A DNA stretch of 64,000 nt from Campylobacter hyointestinalis subsp. lawsonii (GCF_013372165.1 NZ_CP053828.1:1550001-1614000), one strand, 5' to 3'; positions 37,728 through 48,811 are shown, numbered from the stretch's first letter. The notes: generated from the letters alone by a model not told the origin. Numbers and translations: made by a program.

Positions 37728-37946
37728 TTACTCCTTGACTACCATAACTTCAGCTTCTTGAGTCATACTACTTTTCATTTGCACCGAAGTTGGATTTACG
37801 AGTTTATATGGTTTTTGCATAACATCTTGTTGAGATACGATGCCAAGATATGTTAAAACTCCCAAAATGCTTAGAAGTAAAACAGTAGCTATAAGCATAC
37901 CAGTAACACCGCTAAGACTAAAAACAGATCTATTTGTATTTTCCAT
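37728..37946 (-). CDS. DUF4006-family small membrane protein
   Basis: The 72-residue protein has one membrane helix (about residues 14-36, SGVTGMLIATVLLLSILGVLTYLGI) and a short soluble tail with QKPYKLVNP. It matches the small DUF4006 family found next to ccoP in Campylobacterota. It starts directly after the ccoP stop with AAGGAGAATAAATG. A structural or assembly role with cbb3 oxidase is likely from position, but not shown. Confidence 0.8.
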   Translation of the reverse strand: MENTNRSVFSLSGVTGMLIATVLLLSILGVLTYLGIVSQQDVMQKPYKLVNPTSVQMKSSMTQEAEVMVVKE

Positions 37947-38810
37947 TTATTCTCCTTTTGAAAGTGAGATAACATACTCGCCAACAGCTTTTTCTTGTGT
38001 TGGATTTATTATGCCAGAACCTGCAAATTTAGGCATATGACCTATGTTTCCTACTTTACCGCGATTTAATACATCAACGACAAATGCGCCTGAGCCATAT
38101 ATAGTAAGATCTGGAGCTTGTCCGTCCATACCTTTGCCATCTTCACCATGGCATGCAGCACAAGTAGCCCACGCTGCGCGTCCTATTTCTACTAGATTTT
38201 CATTGCTTGTTTTCTTAATAGCAGAAATTTCTTTTGCAACAAAAGCTGCAATAGCTTTTGCCTCAGCAGCTTCAGCTAAACCAGCAGGCATCTCGCCAAG
38301 TGGATAATTAAGTCCTTTTGAACCATTTATTATGACATCGTAAATAGCTTTTTCAGTTCCCCATATATTTAGATCAGCAGCTTTGCCGTTGATACCATCA
38401 GCTGTTATGCCATGGCAACTAGCACATTGAAGTAAGAAAACTTGCTCACCCATAGCTCTTAGCTCTTCGCTACTTGCATTTGCGAATTTACTTTGAAAGT
38501 TATCGTTATAAGCTTTAACTTCTTCGTTATATTCGCCTATTTGAGAATATGAATTTAGTGGATATCCAGCCAAAAAGTACCATATAGCCCAAATAATAAC
38601 CAATACAAACACAACAGCCCAACCAAATGGCAGTGGATTTTTATATTCGCCTATTCCATCCCAGTTATGTTCGCTTAATTCTCCGCCCTCTTTTTTTACT
38701 TTCATCAGCTTAAATAGCCTACCAACAACAACAAGTGTCAATAAAATGATAGCTATAGCGCCAAGAATAGTAAGCGAATTTACATTATCTTCTAGATTAA
38801 ACCATTTCAT
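37947..38810 (-). CDS. ccoP: cbb3 cytochrome oxidase subunit III, diheme CcoP
   Basis: CcoP carries electrons from the bc1 complex or soluble cytochromes into cbb3 oxidase. The 287-residue protein has two N-terminal membrane helices, the second in PFGWAVVFVLVIIWAIWYFLAGYP, and two heme c sites, CASCH (near residue 128) and CAACH (near residue 218). It overlaps the ccoQ stop by ATGA. Maturation of its hemes would need CcsBA. Confidence 0.96.
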   Translation of the reverse strand: MKWFNLEDNVNSLTILGAIAIILLTLVVVGRLFKLMKVKKEGGELSEHNWDGIGEYKNPLPFGWAVVFVLVIIWAIWYFLAGYPLNSYSQIGEYNEEVKAYNDNFQSKFANASSEELRAMGEQVFLLQCASCHGITADGINGKAADLNIWGTEKAIYDVIINGSKGLNYPLGEMPAGLAEAAEAKAIAAFVAKEISAIKKTSNENLVEIGRAAWATCAACHGEDGKGMDGQAPDLTIYGSGAFVVDVLNRGKVGNIGHMPKFAGSGIINPTQEKAVGEYVISLSKGE

Positions 38811-39037
38811 TTTTCAACGCTCCTCTTAGCATTATCGTTATTAGTAGAAACATTTTCTAAGATCTCATCGCTTAGATCATCATTTAGCGCTAGTTTAGAG
38901 TACTGCTCATAGTCACGTCTACCGACTTTTTCTGACTTCTTAAGATGAAACCAATAACCATAAAGCAAAACCACCATAGCTACTAATAGTATAAAATAAC
39001 CATAAGCTTGAAGTTCTCTCATTGTTTCTACGCTCAT
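38807..39037 (-). CDS. ccoQ: cbb3 cytochrome oxidase subunit IV CcoQ
   Basis: CcoQ is a small single-helix subunit that stabilises cbb3 oxidase. The 76-residue product has the helix YFILLVAMVVLLYGYWFHLKK and the Y-W pattern of the family, followed by a polar tail. It lies between ccoO and ccoP, overlapping ccoP by four bases. Confidence 0.88.
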   Translation of the reverse strand: MSVETMRELQAYGYFILLVAMVVLLYGYWFHLKKSEKVGRRDYEQYSKLALNDDLSDEILENVSTNNDNAKRSVEK

Positions 39038-39047
39038 AACATAAACC

Positions 39048-39713
39048 TTATTTTAAGCTATTCAAGTATGCTATAAGTGCAACTATCTCGCGAATCTCGC
39101 CTCTAGCAAATGCATCTTTAACATCTTGATCCTTCATCTGTTCAACTATAGCAGCTGCTTCTTCATTTACCATAGTCTTAGCCTCTTCTAAAGTACCAAG
39201 TTTTGGCATACCTTCAGTATCATAAGGGACATTAAATACTTTTTTTACAGTAAATGCTTCTGCATATGCTGTTTCTATGTCTGCATTTTTATTAAACATA
39301 TGTTTATATGCGGGCATTATAGATCCTGGAACAACGCTTGTTGGATCTTTCATATGATTTTCATGCCAATCAGTACTTCTGTAGTTACCTACACGCCAAA
39401 GATCCGGACCTGTTCTTTTTGATCCCCAAAGAAATGGTCTATCATAAGCGTATTCGCCACTGATAGAATACATTCCATATCTATCTGTTTCTGATTTAAA
39501 CGGTCTGATAAGCTGTGAGTGACAAGCATTACAACTATCATTGATATATACTTGACGACCTGCTAATTGCAAAACTGTATATGGTTTTTTATTTTCAACA
39601 GGTCTAGCACGATCAGCAAAATCAGGTAAAATCTCAACAACACCGGCGTAAGCTATAAAGATAAAAACAAATACTGCAAAAAAGAATGGATTTTTTTCTA
39701 ACCAACTAAACAT
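39048..39713 (-). CDS. ccoO: cbb3 cytochrome oxidase subunit II, monoheme CcoO
   Basis: CcoO is the membrane-anchored monoheme cytochrome c subunit of cbb3 oxidase. The 221-residue protein has one N-terminal helix (residues 8-28), the heme site CNACH in NDSCNACHSQLIRPF and the motif GPDLWRVGNYRSTDWHENHM. The PGSIMPAY methionine is the probable axial ligand. Its ATG follows GGAGGAATGA, ten bases after ccoN. Confidence 0.96.
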   Translation of the reverse strand: MFSWLEKNPFFFAVFVFIFIAYAGVVEILPDFADRARPVENKKPYTVLQLAGRQVYINDSCNACHSQLIRPFKSETDRYGMYSISGEYAYDRPFLWGSKRTGPDLWRVGNYRSTDWHENHMKDPTSVVPGSIMPAYKHMFNKNADIETAYAEAFTVKKVFNVPYDTEGMPKLGTLEEAKTMVNEEAAAIVEQMKDQDVKDAFARGEIREIVALIAYLNSLK

Positions 39714-39723
39714 TCATTCCTCC

Positions 39724-41190
39724 TTACGCAGCCATCGGTGAAGCACTTACTGGTTCACGTTCGACTATTTTACTTGATGAAATTGATTTGAATATGTTAT
39801 AACTAAACATAAAGAAGCCTATTAAGTATAGCAATCCGCCAAGAGCTCTAATCCAATAATACGGTATAAGAACAGTAACTGTATCTATAAATGAATAAGC
39901 AAGGTTGCCATACTCATCAGTAGCTCTCCACATCATACCTTGAGTGATTCCAGCTATCCACATAGAAGCAAAGTATAGAACGATACCTGTTGTTTGGATC
40001 CAAAATTGAGCTTCCATCAAAGATTTACTATAAAGCTCTCTTTTAAACACACGTGGAGTCATGTGATAAAGTGCTGCCATAGTCATAAATCCAACCCAGC
40101 CAAGAGTTCCATCATGAACGTGTCCAGGGATCCAGTCAGTAAAGTGTGCTAGTGCATTTACTGATTTTATAGAAAGGATCGGTCCTTCAAGAGTAGAGAA
40201 CATATAGAACGTACTTGCCAAAATCATAAATTTGATAAGTGGATTTTCTCTTAGTTGTCCCCATTCGCCCTTCATAGTAAGAAGCATATTTATCGCAGAT
40301 CCCCAACTAGGAAGTATCAAAACTACTGAGAATATAGATCCCATAGTTTGCATCCAATCTGGTACAGTAGAATAAATAAGGTGGTGACCACCAGCCCAAA
40401 GATAGACAAACATTAAGCCCCAAAATGAGAATAGTGATAGTTTGTAACTAAATATCGGCTGTCCACTCTCTTTTGGCAAGAAATAGTAAATTTGAGCAAT
40501 TATCGCCACAGTAAATACGAATGCAACAGCGTTATGTCCCCACCACCATTGAACTAGTGCGTCGTTTGTTCCAGCATACATAGAAACTGAATGTAACCAA
40601 CTACCAACACCAGCTACTAGACGGGTAGGAACTTCCATATTGTTAAATAGATATAGCATAGCTACGCCAAGGAATGTAGCAATGTAATACCATAAAGAGA
40701 TATATAGAGTTTTTTCACGACGAATTCCGATAAGTCCAAATATCGAAACCCCCCATAATACCCACACTATAACAACTAGTATATCTATAGGCCACTCAAG
40801 CTCTGCATACTCTTTTGAAGTACTAAGTCCAGCAAAAAGACTGACTACAGCCAAAGCTATAACAATAACATATAGCCAAAAATGAAGTTTTCCTATAAAC
40901 ATTAGGAATTTAGATTCGCTCATAGAGACTTTTAGCACTCTTTGACCGATATAATACCAGGTAGCAAAAATACCTGACAACATAAACCCATAAACCACGC
41001 CATTTGTATGGAGCGGTCTTAAACGACTAAATGTTCCGTATTCACCAGCTAGGTAATTAAGATCTGGATAGGCCATTTGAAAAGCTATCAAAGTTCCTAT
41101 AGCCATACCTACTATACCAAATATAATAGTGGTAAACATGAAGTACTTAGCGACTGTGTAGTCGTAGTTCAATGCATTACTTGGTTGCAT
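39724..41190 (-). CDS. ccoN: cbb3 cytochrome oxidase subunit I CcoN
   Basis: CcoN is the catalytic subunit that reduces oxygen at a heme b3-CuB centre; cbb3 oxidases have very high oxygen affinity, fitting a microaerophile. The 488-residue protein has about 12 membrane helices and the expected histidine motifs: LHTNGVVYGF (heme b), WWWGHNAVAFVF and GGHHLIYSTVPDW (CuB region), and DWIPGHVHDGTLGWVG (heme). The ATG at 41190 has AGGAGGAA. It is the first gene of the operon ccoNOQP and the accessory genes after it. Confidence 0.97.
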   Translation of the reverse strand: MQPSNALNYDYTVAKYFMFTTIIFGIVGMAIGTLIAFQMAYPDLNYLAGEYGTFSRLRPLHTNGVVYGFMLSGIFATWYYIGQRVLKVSMSESKFLMFIGKLHFWLYVIVIALAVVSLFAGLSTSKEYAELEWPIDILVVIVWVLWGVSIFGLIGIRREKTLYISLWYYIATFLGVAMLYLFNNMEVPTRLVAGVGSWLHSVSMYAGTNDALVQWWWGHNAVAFVFTVAIIAQIYYFLPKESGQPIFSYKLSLFSFWGLMFVYLWAGGHHLIYSTVPDWMQTMGSIFSVVLILPSWGSAINMLLTMKGEWGQLRENPLIKFMILASTFYMFSTLEGPILSIKSVNALAHFTDWIPGHVHDGTLGWVGFMTMAALYHMTPRVFKRELYSKSLMEAQFWIQTTGIVLYFASMWIAGITQGMMWRATDEYGNLAYSFIDTVTVLIPYYWIRALGGLLYLIGFFMFSYNIFKSISSSKIVEREPVSASPMAA

Positions 41191-41246
41191 TAAAAAGTTC
41201 CTCCTGTCAATTTTTTATGTAATCCTGAAAAACACATAACTTTGAA

Positions 41247-41252
41247 ATTATA
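41247..41252 (-). promoter_or_regulatory. Candidate -10 element for the cbb3 operon
   Basis: On the minus strand TATAAT (context CCTTATAATTTC) stands about 57 bases before the ccoN ATG. No clear FNR-type palindrome was seen nearby. Confidence 0.45.
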
Positions 41253-41349
41253 AGGTAAATAAAATATAAATTTTCTTAAAAAGATTAAATTAGTATAAAT
41301 TAATCATTTATATATCGCCTAAAAATGGGCTTTTACATAGATAAACTTT

Positions 41350-42030
41350 CTACAAATTTGTTTCTATTTTGTAACCAAGACCCGGTACATTTTTAATCAA
41401 ATTTGAACCTACTTTATCACGAATACGTTTAATAAACGTTCTAATCGCAGCGTCACTAACTTTTTCACCGACCCAAACGCTATTTTTTATCTCTTCATGC
41501 AACACTAAAGTTCCAAGTCTTTTTACTAAGATAGACACAAAAGCTAGCTCTTTTTTAGTAAGTGGGATTTCCTCGCCGCCTTTGATTAAGACTTTTTTTG
41601 TTCTGTTAAACGCATATCCATTTGCGATATCAATGATACTTGCTCCGTTTATCTTACTTTGAGCCAAATAAGATATCGATTCAAATAGCTCTTCCATATC
41701 TATAGGTTTTATGATGTATTTGTCTATGCCTATCTCTATGGCTTTTAAAAGCTTTTCTTTTTCGCTAAACGCACTAAGAACAACGATAGGAGAATCTTTT
41801 GAGATCTTTTTAATCTCTAGTGACATATCAAGTCCGTCCATAATCGGCATAGAAATGTCAGTTATAACGATATCTGGGCTAAATTTTTTAAACTTTTTTA
41901 AGCCTTCATCGCCATTTCCGGCAAGTAAAACTTTTTTAAAAACGCCATCCATAGCATTACCCATGCTAGTTCTAATTTTATCCTCATCTTCGACTAATAA
42001 TACAGTAAGATTTTTTAGTGCTTCACTCAT
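41350..42030 (-). CDS. OmpR-type response regulator (BumR-like by position)
   Basis: The 226-residue protein has a receiver domain with the phosphorylated aspartate Asp58 in DIVITDISMP, the conserved Lys in IIKPIDM, and a C-terminal winged helix (RTFIKRIRDKVG, GLGYKIE). Its place downstream of ccoN's promoter region and next to the kinase at 42023 matches C. jejuni Cj1491c, reported as BumR of a butyrate-responsive system; I recall this from the literature. An ATG two codons earlier sits right against the AAGGAG, so I chose 42030. The gene overlaps the sensor gene by 8 bp. Confidence 0.88.
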   Translation of the reverse strand: MSEALKNLTVLLVEDEDKIRTSMGNAMDGVFKKVLLAGNGDEGLKKFKKFSPDIVITDISMPIMDGLDMSLEIKKISKDSPIVVLSAFSEKEKLLKAIEIGIDKYIIKPIDMEELFESISYLAQSKINGASIIDIANGYAFNRTKKVLIKGGEEIPLTKKELAFVSILVKRLGTLVLHEEIKNSVWVGEKVSDAAIRTFIKRIRDKVGSNLIKNVPGLGYKIETNL

Positions 42031-43261
42031 TTTCATCTCCTTTGTTTGTTGTAATTACTGGTATATTTATTTCAAAACAAGTTCCGAATTTGATATTTTT
42101 TACGCCTATTTTTCCATTTAATTTTTCTATAATCTGCTTACTCATATAAAGTCCAAGACCCGTACCTATACTCGGATGTTTCGTAGTAAAATAAGGCTCA
42201 AATATTTTATCTTTAGTATCGTCTTTGATGCCTCCTGCGTTATCGCAAATTTTGATATTTACGTAATTTTTGCCATTTTTTATAGAGAATTTAATAAGTT
42301 TTGTAGGAGGTTCTACATCTTTAAATGCATCTCTAGCATTTGTTAATATATTTACAAATACTTGAGAAAGTTCATTTCTATATCCCCTTACCCACGTATT
42401 TTGATCACAATTTATCTCAAGTTTTATCCCGTCTTTTTCAAGCGTTCTTTGTAGCATTAAAACTGCATCTTTAAGTGCAGAAGAAACTTCAAATTTCTCT
42501 TTTTTTGTATTTGAATTGAAAAAATTTCTAAAGTCTTCTATTGTGTTGCTCATACTTTTTATGACTGATTTTGAATGCTCATAAATATCTAAAAACTCAT
42601 CATTTGGATTTGAAACTTGTTTGAGTCTAAAAAGATCTATGCTAAGCTCATTTAATGGCTGACGCCACTGATGGGCTATGTTTGCTAACATTTCTCCCAT
42701 ATTTGCAAGGCGACTTTGCTGAAACATCAGTTTAGTTTTTTCCTCGTTTTTGGCAACTTCTTGTAGGACTTTTTGTTCTAAATTTTTATTTAGATCTAGC
42801 AACTCTTTTGTCTGCTCTTCTACTTTATGCTCAAGAAGTAAATTTAACTCTTTAAGCTCATTTTGCGTTTTTAAAAGTCTTTCGTTTAGCAAAACGACTT
42901 CTGTCACATCATGCCTGATAGCTACAAATTCTTCTATATCCCCACTCTCGCCAAGTATAGGTATAATGGTGGTATTTAGATAAAAGCTACTACCATTTTT
43001 TGCTCTGTTTTTAACGATGCTTTTATGGACTTTTTTTGCCAAAATAGTATCCCAAAGCAGCTTGAAATTTTCACTAGGTACATCTGGGTGACGAACTATA
43101 CTATGAGGCTGTCCGATGAGCTCCTTTCTACTATAACCGCTTATTTTACAAAACTCATCATTGACAAAAGTGATATAGCCATTGATGTCTGTTTTTGAGA
43201 CTATGTTGCTCTTATCAATGGCATCTTGATACTGTTTAAGTTTAAAACTTAGATTATTCAT
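42023..43261 (-). CDS. PAS-domain sensor histidine kinase (BumS-like by position)
   Basis: The 412-residue protein has no membrane helix. A PAS domain (about residues 15-125, GYITFVNDEFCKISGYSRKEL) is followed by a coiled coil and a kinase core: H-box NIAHQWRQPLN near residue 195, N-box VFVNILTNARDAF, and G-boxes DNAGGIKD and GTGLGLYMSK. It would sense a cytoplasmic signal and act on the regulator encoded after it. C. jejuni BumS at this locus is reported to act mainly as a phosphatase; the motifs here do not tell whether this one autophosphorylates. It overlaps the membrane protein gene upstream by four bases. Confidence 0.88.
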   Translation of the reverse strand: MNNLSFKLKQYQDAIDKSNIVSKTDINGYITFVNDEFCKISGYSRKELIGQPHSIVRHPDVPSENFKLLWDTILAKKVHKSIVKNRAKNGSSFYLNTTIIPILGESGDIEEFVAIRHDVTEVVLLNERLLKTQNELKELNLLLEHKVEEQTKELLDLNKNLEQKVLQEVAKNEEKTKLMFQQSRLANMGEMLANIAHQWRQPLNELSIDLFRLKQVSNPNDEFLDIYEHSKSVIKSMSNTIEDFRNFFNSNTKKEKFEVSSALKDAVLMLQRTLEKDGIKLEINCDQNTWVRGYRNELSQVFVNILTNARDAFKDVEPPTKLIKFSIKNGKNYVNIKICDNAGGIKDDTKDKIFEPYFTTKHPSIGTGLGLYMSKQIIEKLNGKIGVKNIKFGTCFEINIPVITTNKGDENE

Positions 43262-43926
43262 TTTATAGCCATAAATCCTAAATATGCCAAATAAATACCA
43301 TATAAAGATATGATAACAGACGAAAATAAATTTGCTATACTCTTAAATTTAGTACTCAAGCTATGAGCAATACCACTAAAAAAGAGCATAACTGGCAAAG
43401 TACTAAGACCAAAAATAAGCATAATAATAGATCCGTATAAAGCACTTCCACTACTAAGAGATAACGCTAAAAAATAATATACAATGCCACATGGTAAAAA
43501 ACCATTTAAAAATCCAAGCATCATAAAAGAGACTAAACTATCTTTTTTAATCAGTTTTTTAAATTTGGGTATGATAAGTTTTTTAGCAAATGTATCGTTT
43601 TCTATAAAGCTTAGTAACTTGCCTCTTTTGATAAGTGCGATCCCTAAAATGACAAGAAAAATACCTAACAAAAAAAATATATAACCCTTAGCCACGCTAC
43701 TAAAAATAATAGCAGAACCCAAAAAACCAAACAACAAACCAAGTACAATATATCCAAAAATTCTAGATATCTGATATGTAAAGCTAAAAATAGTGGCGCT
43801 AAAAGCGTTTTTATTTGCAAGTTTAGCACTATAAGCTATCACAAACCCGCCGCACATAAATATACAATGCGATATGCTTGCAAGAAATGCAACACTAATA
43901 ACGCTCACTAAAGTAGCTATATCCAT
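43258..43926 (-). CDS. TauE/SafE (UreH-type) membrane protein
   Basis: The 222-residue inner-membrane protein has about six helices and two cysteine motifs: SHCIFMCGGF in the first helix and LNGFLPCGIVYYF in a later one. These fit the UreH-like transmembrane family related to CcdA/DsbD domains, members of which are linked to thiol or metal movement across the membrane. It starts directly after the carA stop and overlaps the sensor kinase. Copper or thiol supply to cytochrome oxidase is possible given the neighbourhood but is not shown. Confidence 0.78.
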   Translation of the reverse strand: MDIATLVSVISVAFLASISHCIFMCGGFVIAYSAKLANKNAFSATIFSFTYQISRIFGYIVLGLLFGFLGSAIIFSSVAKGYIFFLLGIFLVILGIALIKRGKLLSFIENDTFAKKLIIPKFKKLIKKDSLVSFMMLGFLNGFLPCGIVYYFLALSLSSGSALYGSIIMLIFGLSTLPVMLFFSGIAHSLSTKFKSIANLFSSVIISLYGIYLAYLGFMAIK

Positions 43927-45045
43927 TTATAAAATCTCAATAAATTTTTTAAACATATATTTGCTTTCATTTGGACCGCTACTAGCTTCTGGGTGATGTT
44001 GCACAGAAAATACTTTATCGCCTTTATATCTAACGCCCTCTATGGTGTTGTCAAAAAGGTTTCTATGTGTGATTGTCGCTACTTCTGCTATACTTTCAGG
44101 AACATTATAATTATGATTTTGAGTAGTTATCTCTATGCTTTTTGTTTCTAAATTTAAAACAGGGTGATTTGCGCCGTGTTGTCCAAATTTAAGCTTGTAA
44201 GTTTCATATCCGTAGGCATTTGACAAAAGCTGATGCCCTAAACAAATTCCAAACATAGGAATGCCCTCTTTGATAAGTTTTTTGATCTCATTTATCTCAT
44301 CAACTAGCATTTTTGGCTCACCAGGTCCGTTGCTCAAAAACACTCCGTTTATCTCGCCTTTTTTAAATTTATCTATTAAAAACTCAGCTTTAACGTCGTG
44401 AGGATAAACCTCTACTTCAAGTCCTACTTCGCAAAGCTCATTGAGTATATTTCTTTTTACGCCATAGTCTATAACAGCTACTTTTTTGCCGATAGATTTT
44501 AGTGAGCCATAGTTCATATTGCGGTGCTTCCACGCATTTTTGGAGTGAGTGTATCTGTTTTTTGTGCTTACTATGCTAACATAGTTTATCTCATCTATCC
44601 TAGCGCTATTTTCAAGCTCTTGTTTTAAAAGCTCTTTATCGCTGATCTCAGTAGATACGAAAACTCTCATATTTCCACTATCTCTTAACATCTTTGTAAG
44701 AAATCTAGTATCTATATCATACACACCAAATTTACCTTGCTCATAAAAGAATTTTTCTATACTTTTTTGACTTCTAAAATTGCTTGGTGTTTCATTAAAA
44801 TTTCTTATAAATATACCACTTGCGTAAATTTTACTGCTTTCTTGATCATCGTCATTTATGCCCACTATACCGATCTCAGGCATAGTAAATACTATAAACT
44901 GTCCAGCATAGCTAGGGTCTGTGATGATCTCTTCATAGCCAGTTAATGACGTGTTAAATACAAGCTCACCAAAAGCACTTCCACCTTTTCCAAAAGCTTT
45001 AGCTTCAAGATAAATCCCGTTTTCAAGGTAAATATAAGCTTTCAT
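43927..45045 (-). CDS. carA: Carbamoyl-phosphate synthase small subunit
   Basis: CarA hydrolyses glutamine and passes ammonia to CarB to make carbamoyl phosphate for arginine and pyrimidine synthesis. The 372-residue protein has the N-terminal CarA domain (AFGELVFNTSLTGYEEIITDPSYAGQ) and a class I glutamine amidotransferase with the nucleophile cysteine in GICLGHQLLS (near residue 255) and the His-Glu pair in VQHHPEASSGP. The ATG at 45045 shares one base with the stop of the DUF507 gene (TGATG); a TTG one codon earlier is less likely. carB is not in this window. Confidence 0.95.
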   Translation of the reverse strand: MKAYIYLENGIYLEAKAFGKGGSAFGELVFNTSLTGYEEIITDPSYAGQFIVFTMPEIGIVGINDDDQESSKIYASGIFIRNFNETPSNFRSQKSIEKFFYEQGKFGVYDIDTRFLTKMLRDSGNMRVFVSTEISDKELLKQELENSARIDEINYVSIVSTKNRYTHSKNAWKHRNMNYGSLKSIGKKVAVIDYGVKRNILNELCEVGLEVEVYPHDVKAEFLIDKFKKGEINGVFLSNGPGEPKMLVDEINEIKKLIKEGIPMFGICLGHQLLSNAYGYETYKLKFGQHGANHPVLNLETKSIEITTQNHNYNVPESIAEVATITHRNLFDNTIEGVRYKGDKVFSVQHHPEASSGPNESKYMFKKFIEIL

Positions 45046-45596
45046 CAAATCATCCCTTTTTTTCTTAGCTCTTCTTCATAAAGTTTTTCAAAGACAAGAT
45101 CATACTCTTCAGTGCCAGGTATAAGCTTTCTTTTATAGTTTTCTAACTTATCTACAACTATATCTTCGATCTCTTCATAGCTATTTATATAGTCTTCGAT
45201 TGCATTATAAATAATATTTTTTACTCTATTTTCTGAAACTTTATAATCTATAAAATTCTTTTTCCAAAGAAGCTCTAAGATCTCATGTGCCATGTGATTG
45301 TAACGATCTTCGTAAGTGAGTATCACGCCAAAATCTTTTGCAAGCCTTTTTTTTATAAGCCAAAACATATTTTTTCTATCAACTTGCATAAAATCCATTT
45401 CATTCTCGTTTTGATCCAAAATTTGTTTTACTTTTTCTTCTAATGCTTTTTCCTTATTTATATCATCTTCTAAGATATCTTTTATCAAGTTGATGGTGGG
45501 CTCGATACCGCCATTAAAGCTCACAAAACCACAGTTATAAAGATCTAGTCCGACTTTTCTTGCTATGTATGGTGCGTGTGGCAATTTTATACGCAT
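45045..45596 (-). CDS. DUF507 family protein
   Basis: The 183-residue protein is acidic and mostly helical, with IEPTINLIKDILEDDI and DKLENYKRKLIPGTEEYDLVFEKLYEEELRKKG typical of DUF507. The function of the family is unknown. The ATG at 45596 has AAAGG at good spacing; an upstream TTG also is in frame. It is translationally coupled to carA. The same order occurs in C. jejuni as I recall. Confidence 0.82.
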   Translation of the reverse strand: MRIKLPHAPYIARKVGLDLYNCGFVSFNGGIEPTINLIKDILEDDINKEKALEEKVKQILDQNENEMDFMQVDRKNMFWLIKKRLAKDFGVILTYEDRYNHMAHEILELLWKKNFIDYKVSENRVKNIIYNAIEDYINSYEEIEDIVVDKLENYKRKLIPGTEEYDLVFEKLYEEELRKKGMI

Positions 45597-45742
45597 AGAC
45601 AACCTTTCACTTTTTTGTCATTATTTTAGCCAAATAAATGTAAAAAAAGAGTTAAACTAATGTGACATTTAAATTCTTTTAAAATTATGTTAAAGAGTAA
45701 AAATGTTTAAATTTTGAAAAGTAAATTTAATGGTTAAAAAAG

Positions 45743-46263
45743 CTATTTCGTAGCGTTATCTTCCATAAAAATTTCACTTTTTCTAAGCATACTAGTCAGT
45801 TCTGCAGCTACTGCTGGATCTGTTTTTGAAAGTATCGAAGATATTTTTTTAGGATTTAATGCGTATAAGATCTTTACGGCCTCTTCTCTTGGCAAAGAGC
45901 TTATAATACCGGCTGCTGGAGCATCTTTCATCTTTTCATAGACTTGCAAAACTTTATCACTTGTGATAGTTTTTAACTCACTTAGAATTTGCTCATTTTT
46001 AGAAACCAAATTCTCTATGCTCTCTTTTTGTCTGTTTATCTCTTCTAGGGTTTTATTTATGTCGCTTTCTTTTTTTAAAAGACTTTCTTCTCTTTTATCA
46101 AAAAGTGCTTTTGTAGCCGCTCTATAAGCCTCTAGCTCTTGTCTTGCACTATCAAGTTTTTCAAATTCTTTAAGTATCTCGTCTTTTTTAGCTTCATATA
46201 TCGCATTCCAGTCATTAGCAAATAAATTTAAAAAAATAAACATTGAGATCAAAATGCTTTTCA

Positions 46264-46264
<1 letters not shown>
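45743..46264 (-). CDS. MotE-like periplasmic flagellar protein (MgtE-N type)
   Basis: The 173-residue protein has a signal peptide (KSILISMFIFLNLFA), a long coiled coil (residues 20-110, many Lys/Glu) and a C-terminal MgtE-N-like domain (YEKMKDAPAAGIISSLPREE and NPKKISSILSKTDPAVAAEL). This is the layout of MotE, a motor chaperone that binds MotC in other bacteria. The C. jejuni gene at this place is reported to affect motility and colonisation. The start is GTG at 46264, sharing its G with the FliJ-like stop, with AAAGG upstream. It probably serves the flagellar motor. Confidence 0.75.
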
Positions 46265-47936
<1,672 letters not shown>

Positions 47937-47950
47937 CTATCCTTTTTATA

Positions 47951-48811
47951 TTACTTACTCAAATACTCTATCAAGGCATCGCTAAAAACAGCAAAACCCA
48001 CGGAAACTTTACCATCAATCTCATAGCTACCACCGCCACTTAAGATGGAATTATCGCATAAAAACCTAAAAAATAGCTTATCGTAATATCTCATTTTAGA
48101 ATAATAAAGCGGTGCATAGACCTTATTTTCCCATTCAAATGAACCTGCTAAATCTTTTACTAAATTTAAAGGATCTTTTAGTTCAAAAGGTGCCATTTTT
48201 ATAACTTCATCGATATCTTTTATATCTTTTATGGCAGTTAGTTTATTTAGCCAAGGCTGGTTGGTTCCTAATATAACTTCTAATCTTCCATTTTCAAACA
48301 CACTAATGGGTAAATTTAAAAGTTTGCATATTATCTTTGGAATTTCTATATTGCTTATCTGACAATGCGGTTTTATATCAAGCTCTATAAAAAGCTCTTT
48401 AGCTATATCCATACATGCCTTTAGATCATCGCTACCTAGTATTTCAGCACCGATTTGATAAACTTCACTACTTGGATACTTAAAAACCGGCTGTATATAA
48501 AACCACTTTTTGGTATCGTCGTCTTTTATACGACGTGTTGCTATGCGAACCACATCGACTGTGCTATCTGCTCTAAGGCTTATCTCGTGATTGTTATTAT
48601 CCGAAAATCTAAGTAATTTTTTAGGATCTACGCTTAAATGCTGATGATAACTAAAATACGGAGTTATGATCTCACTAAAACCGTGATTTAAAAGGATATC
48701 GCTAGCCTTATTTTCTATAAATCTTTTTAATTTTGCACTATTTCCAAAATACAACTTACTTCCATCTGGAATTTCGTGTTCATACACTGCTTTATCGATA
48801 TTTTCGTTCAA
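47951..48811 (-). CDS. hisZ: HisZ-like ATP phosphoribosyltransferase regulatory subunit
   Basis: HisZ is a catalytically inactive histidyl-tRNA synthetase relative that, with a short HisG, makes the first enzyme of histidine synthesis. The 286-residue product has the class II synthetase core (GFSEIITPYFSY, SLRADSTVDVVRIA, FKYPSSEVYQIGAEILG) and lacks the anticodon-binding domain. The start appears to be TTG at 48811, overlapping the previous stop (TTGA) with GGAG upstream. No other his gene is in the window. A role as a diverged synthetase fragment of another kind cannot be excluded. Confidence 0.78.
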   Translation of the reverse strand: MNENIDKAVYEHEIPDGSKLYFGNSAKLKRFIENKASDILLNHGFSEIITPYFSYHQHLSVDPKKLLRFSDNNNHEISLRADSTVDVVRIATRRIKDDDTKKWFYIQPVFKYPSSEVYQIGAEILGSDDLKACMDIAKELFIELDIKPHCQISNIEIPKIICKLLNLPISVFENGRLEVILGTNQPWLNKLTAIKDIKDIDEVIKMAPFELKDPLNLVKDLAGSFEWENKVYAPLYYSKMRYYDKLFFRFLCDNSILSGGGSYEIDGKVSVGFAVFSDALIEYLSK

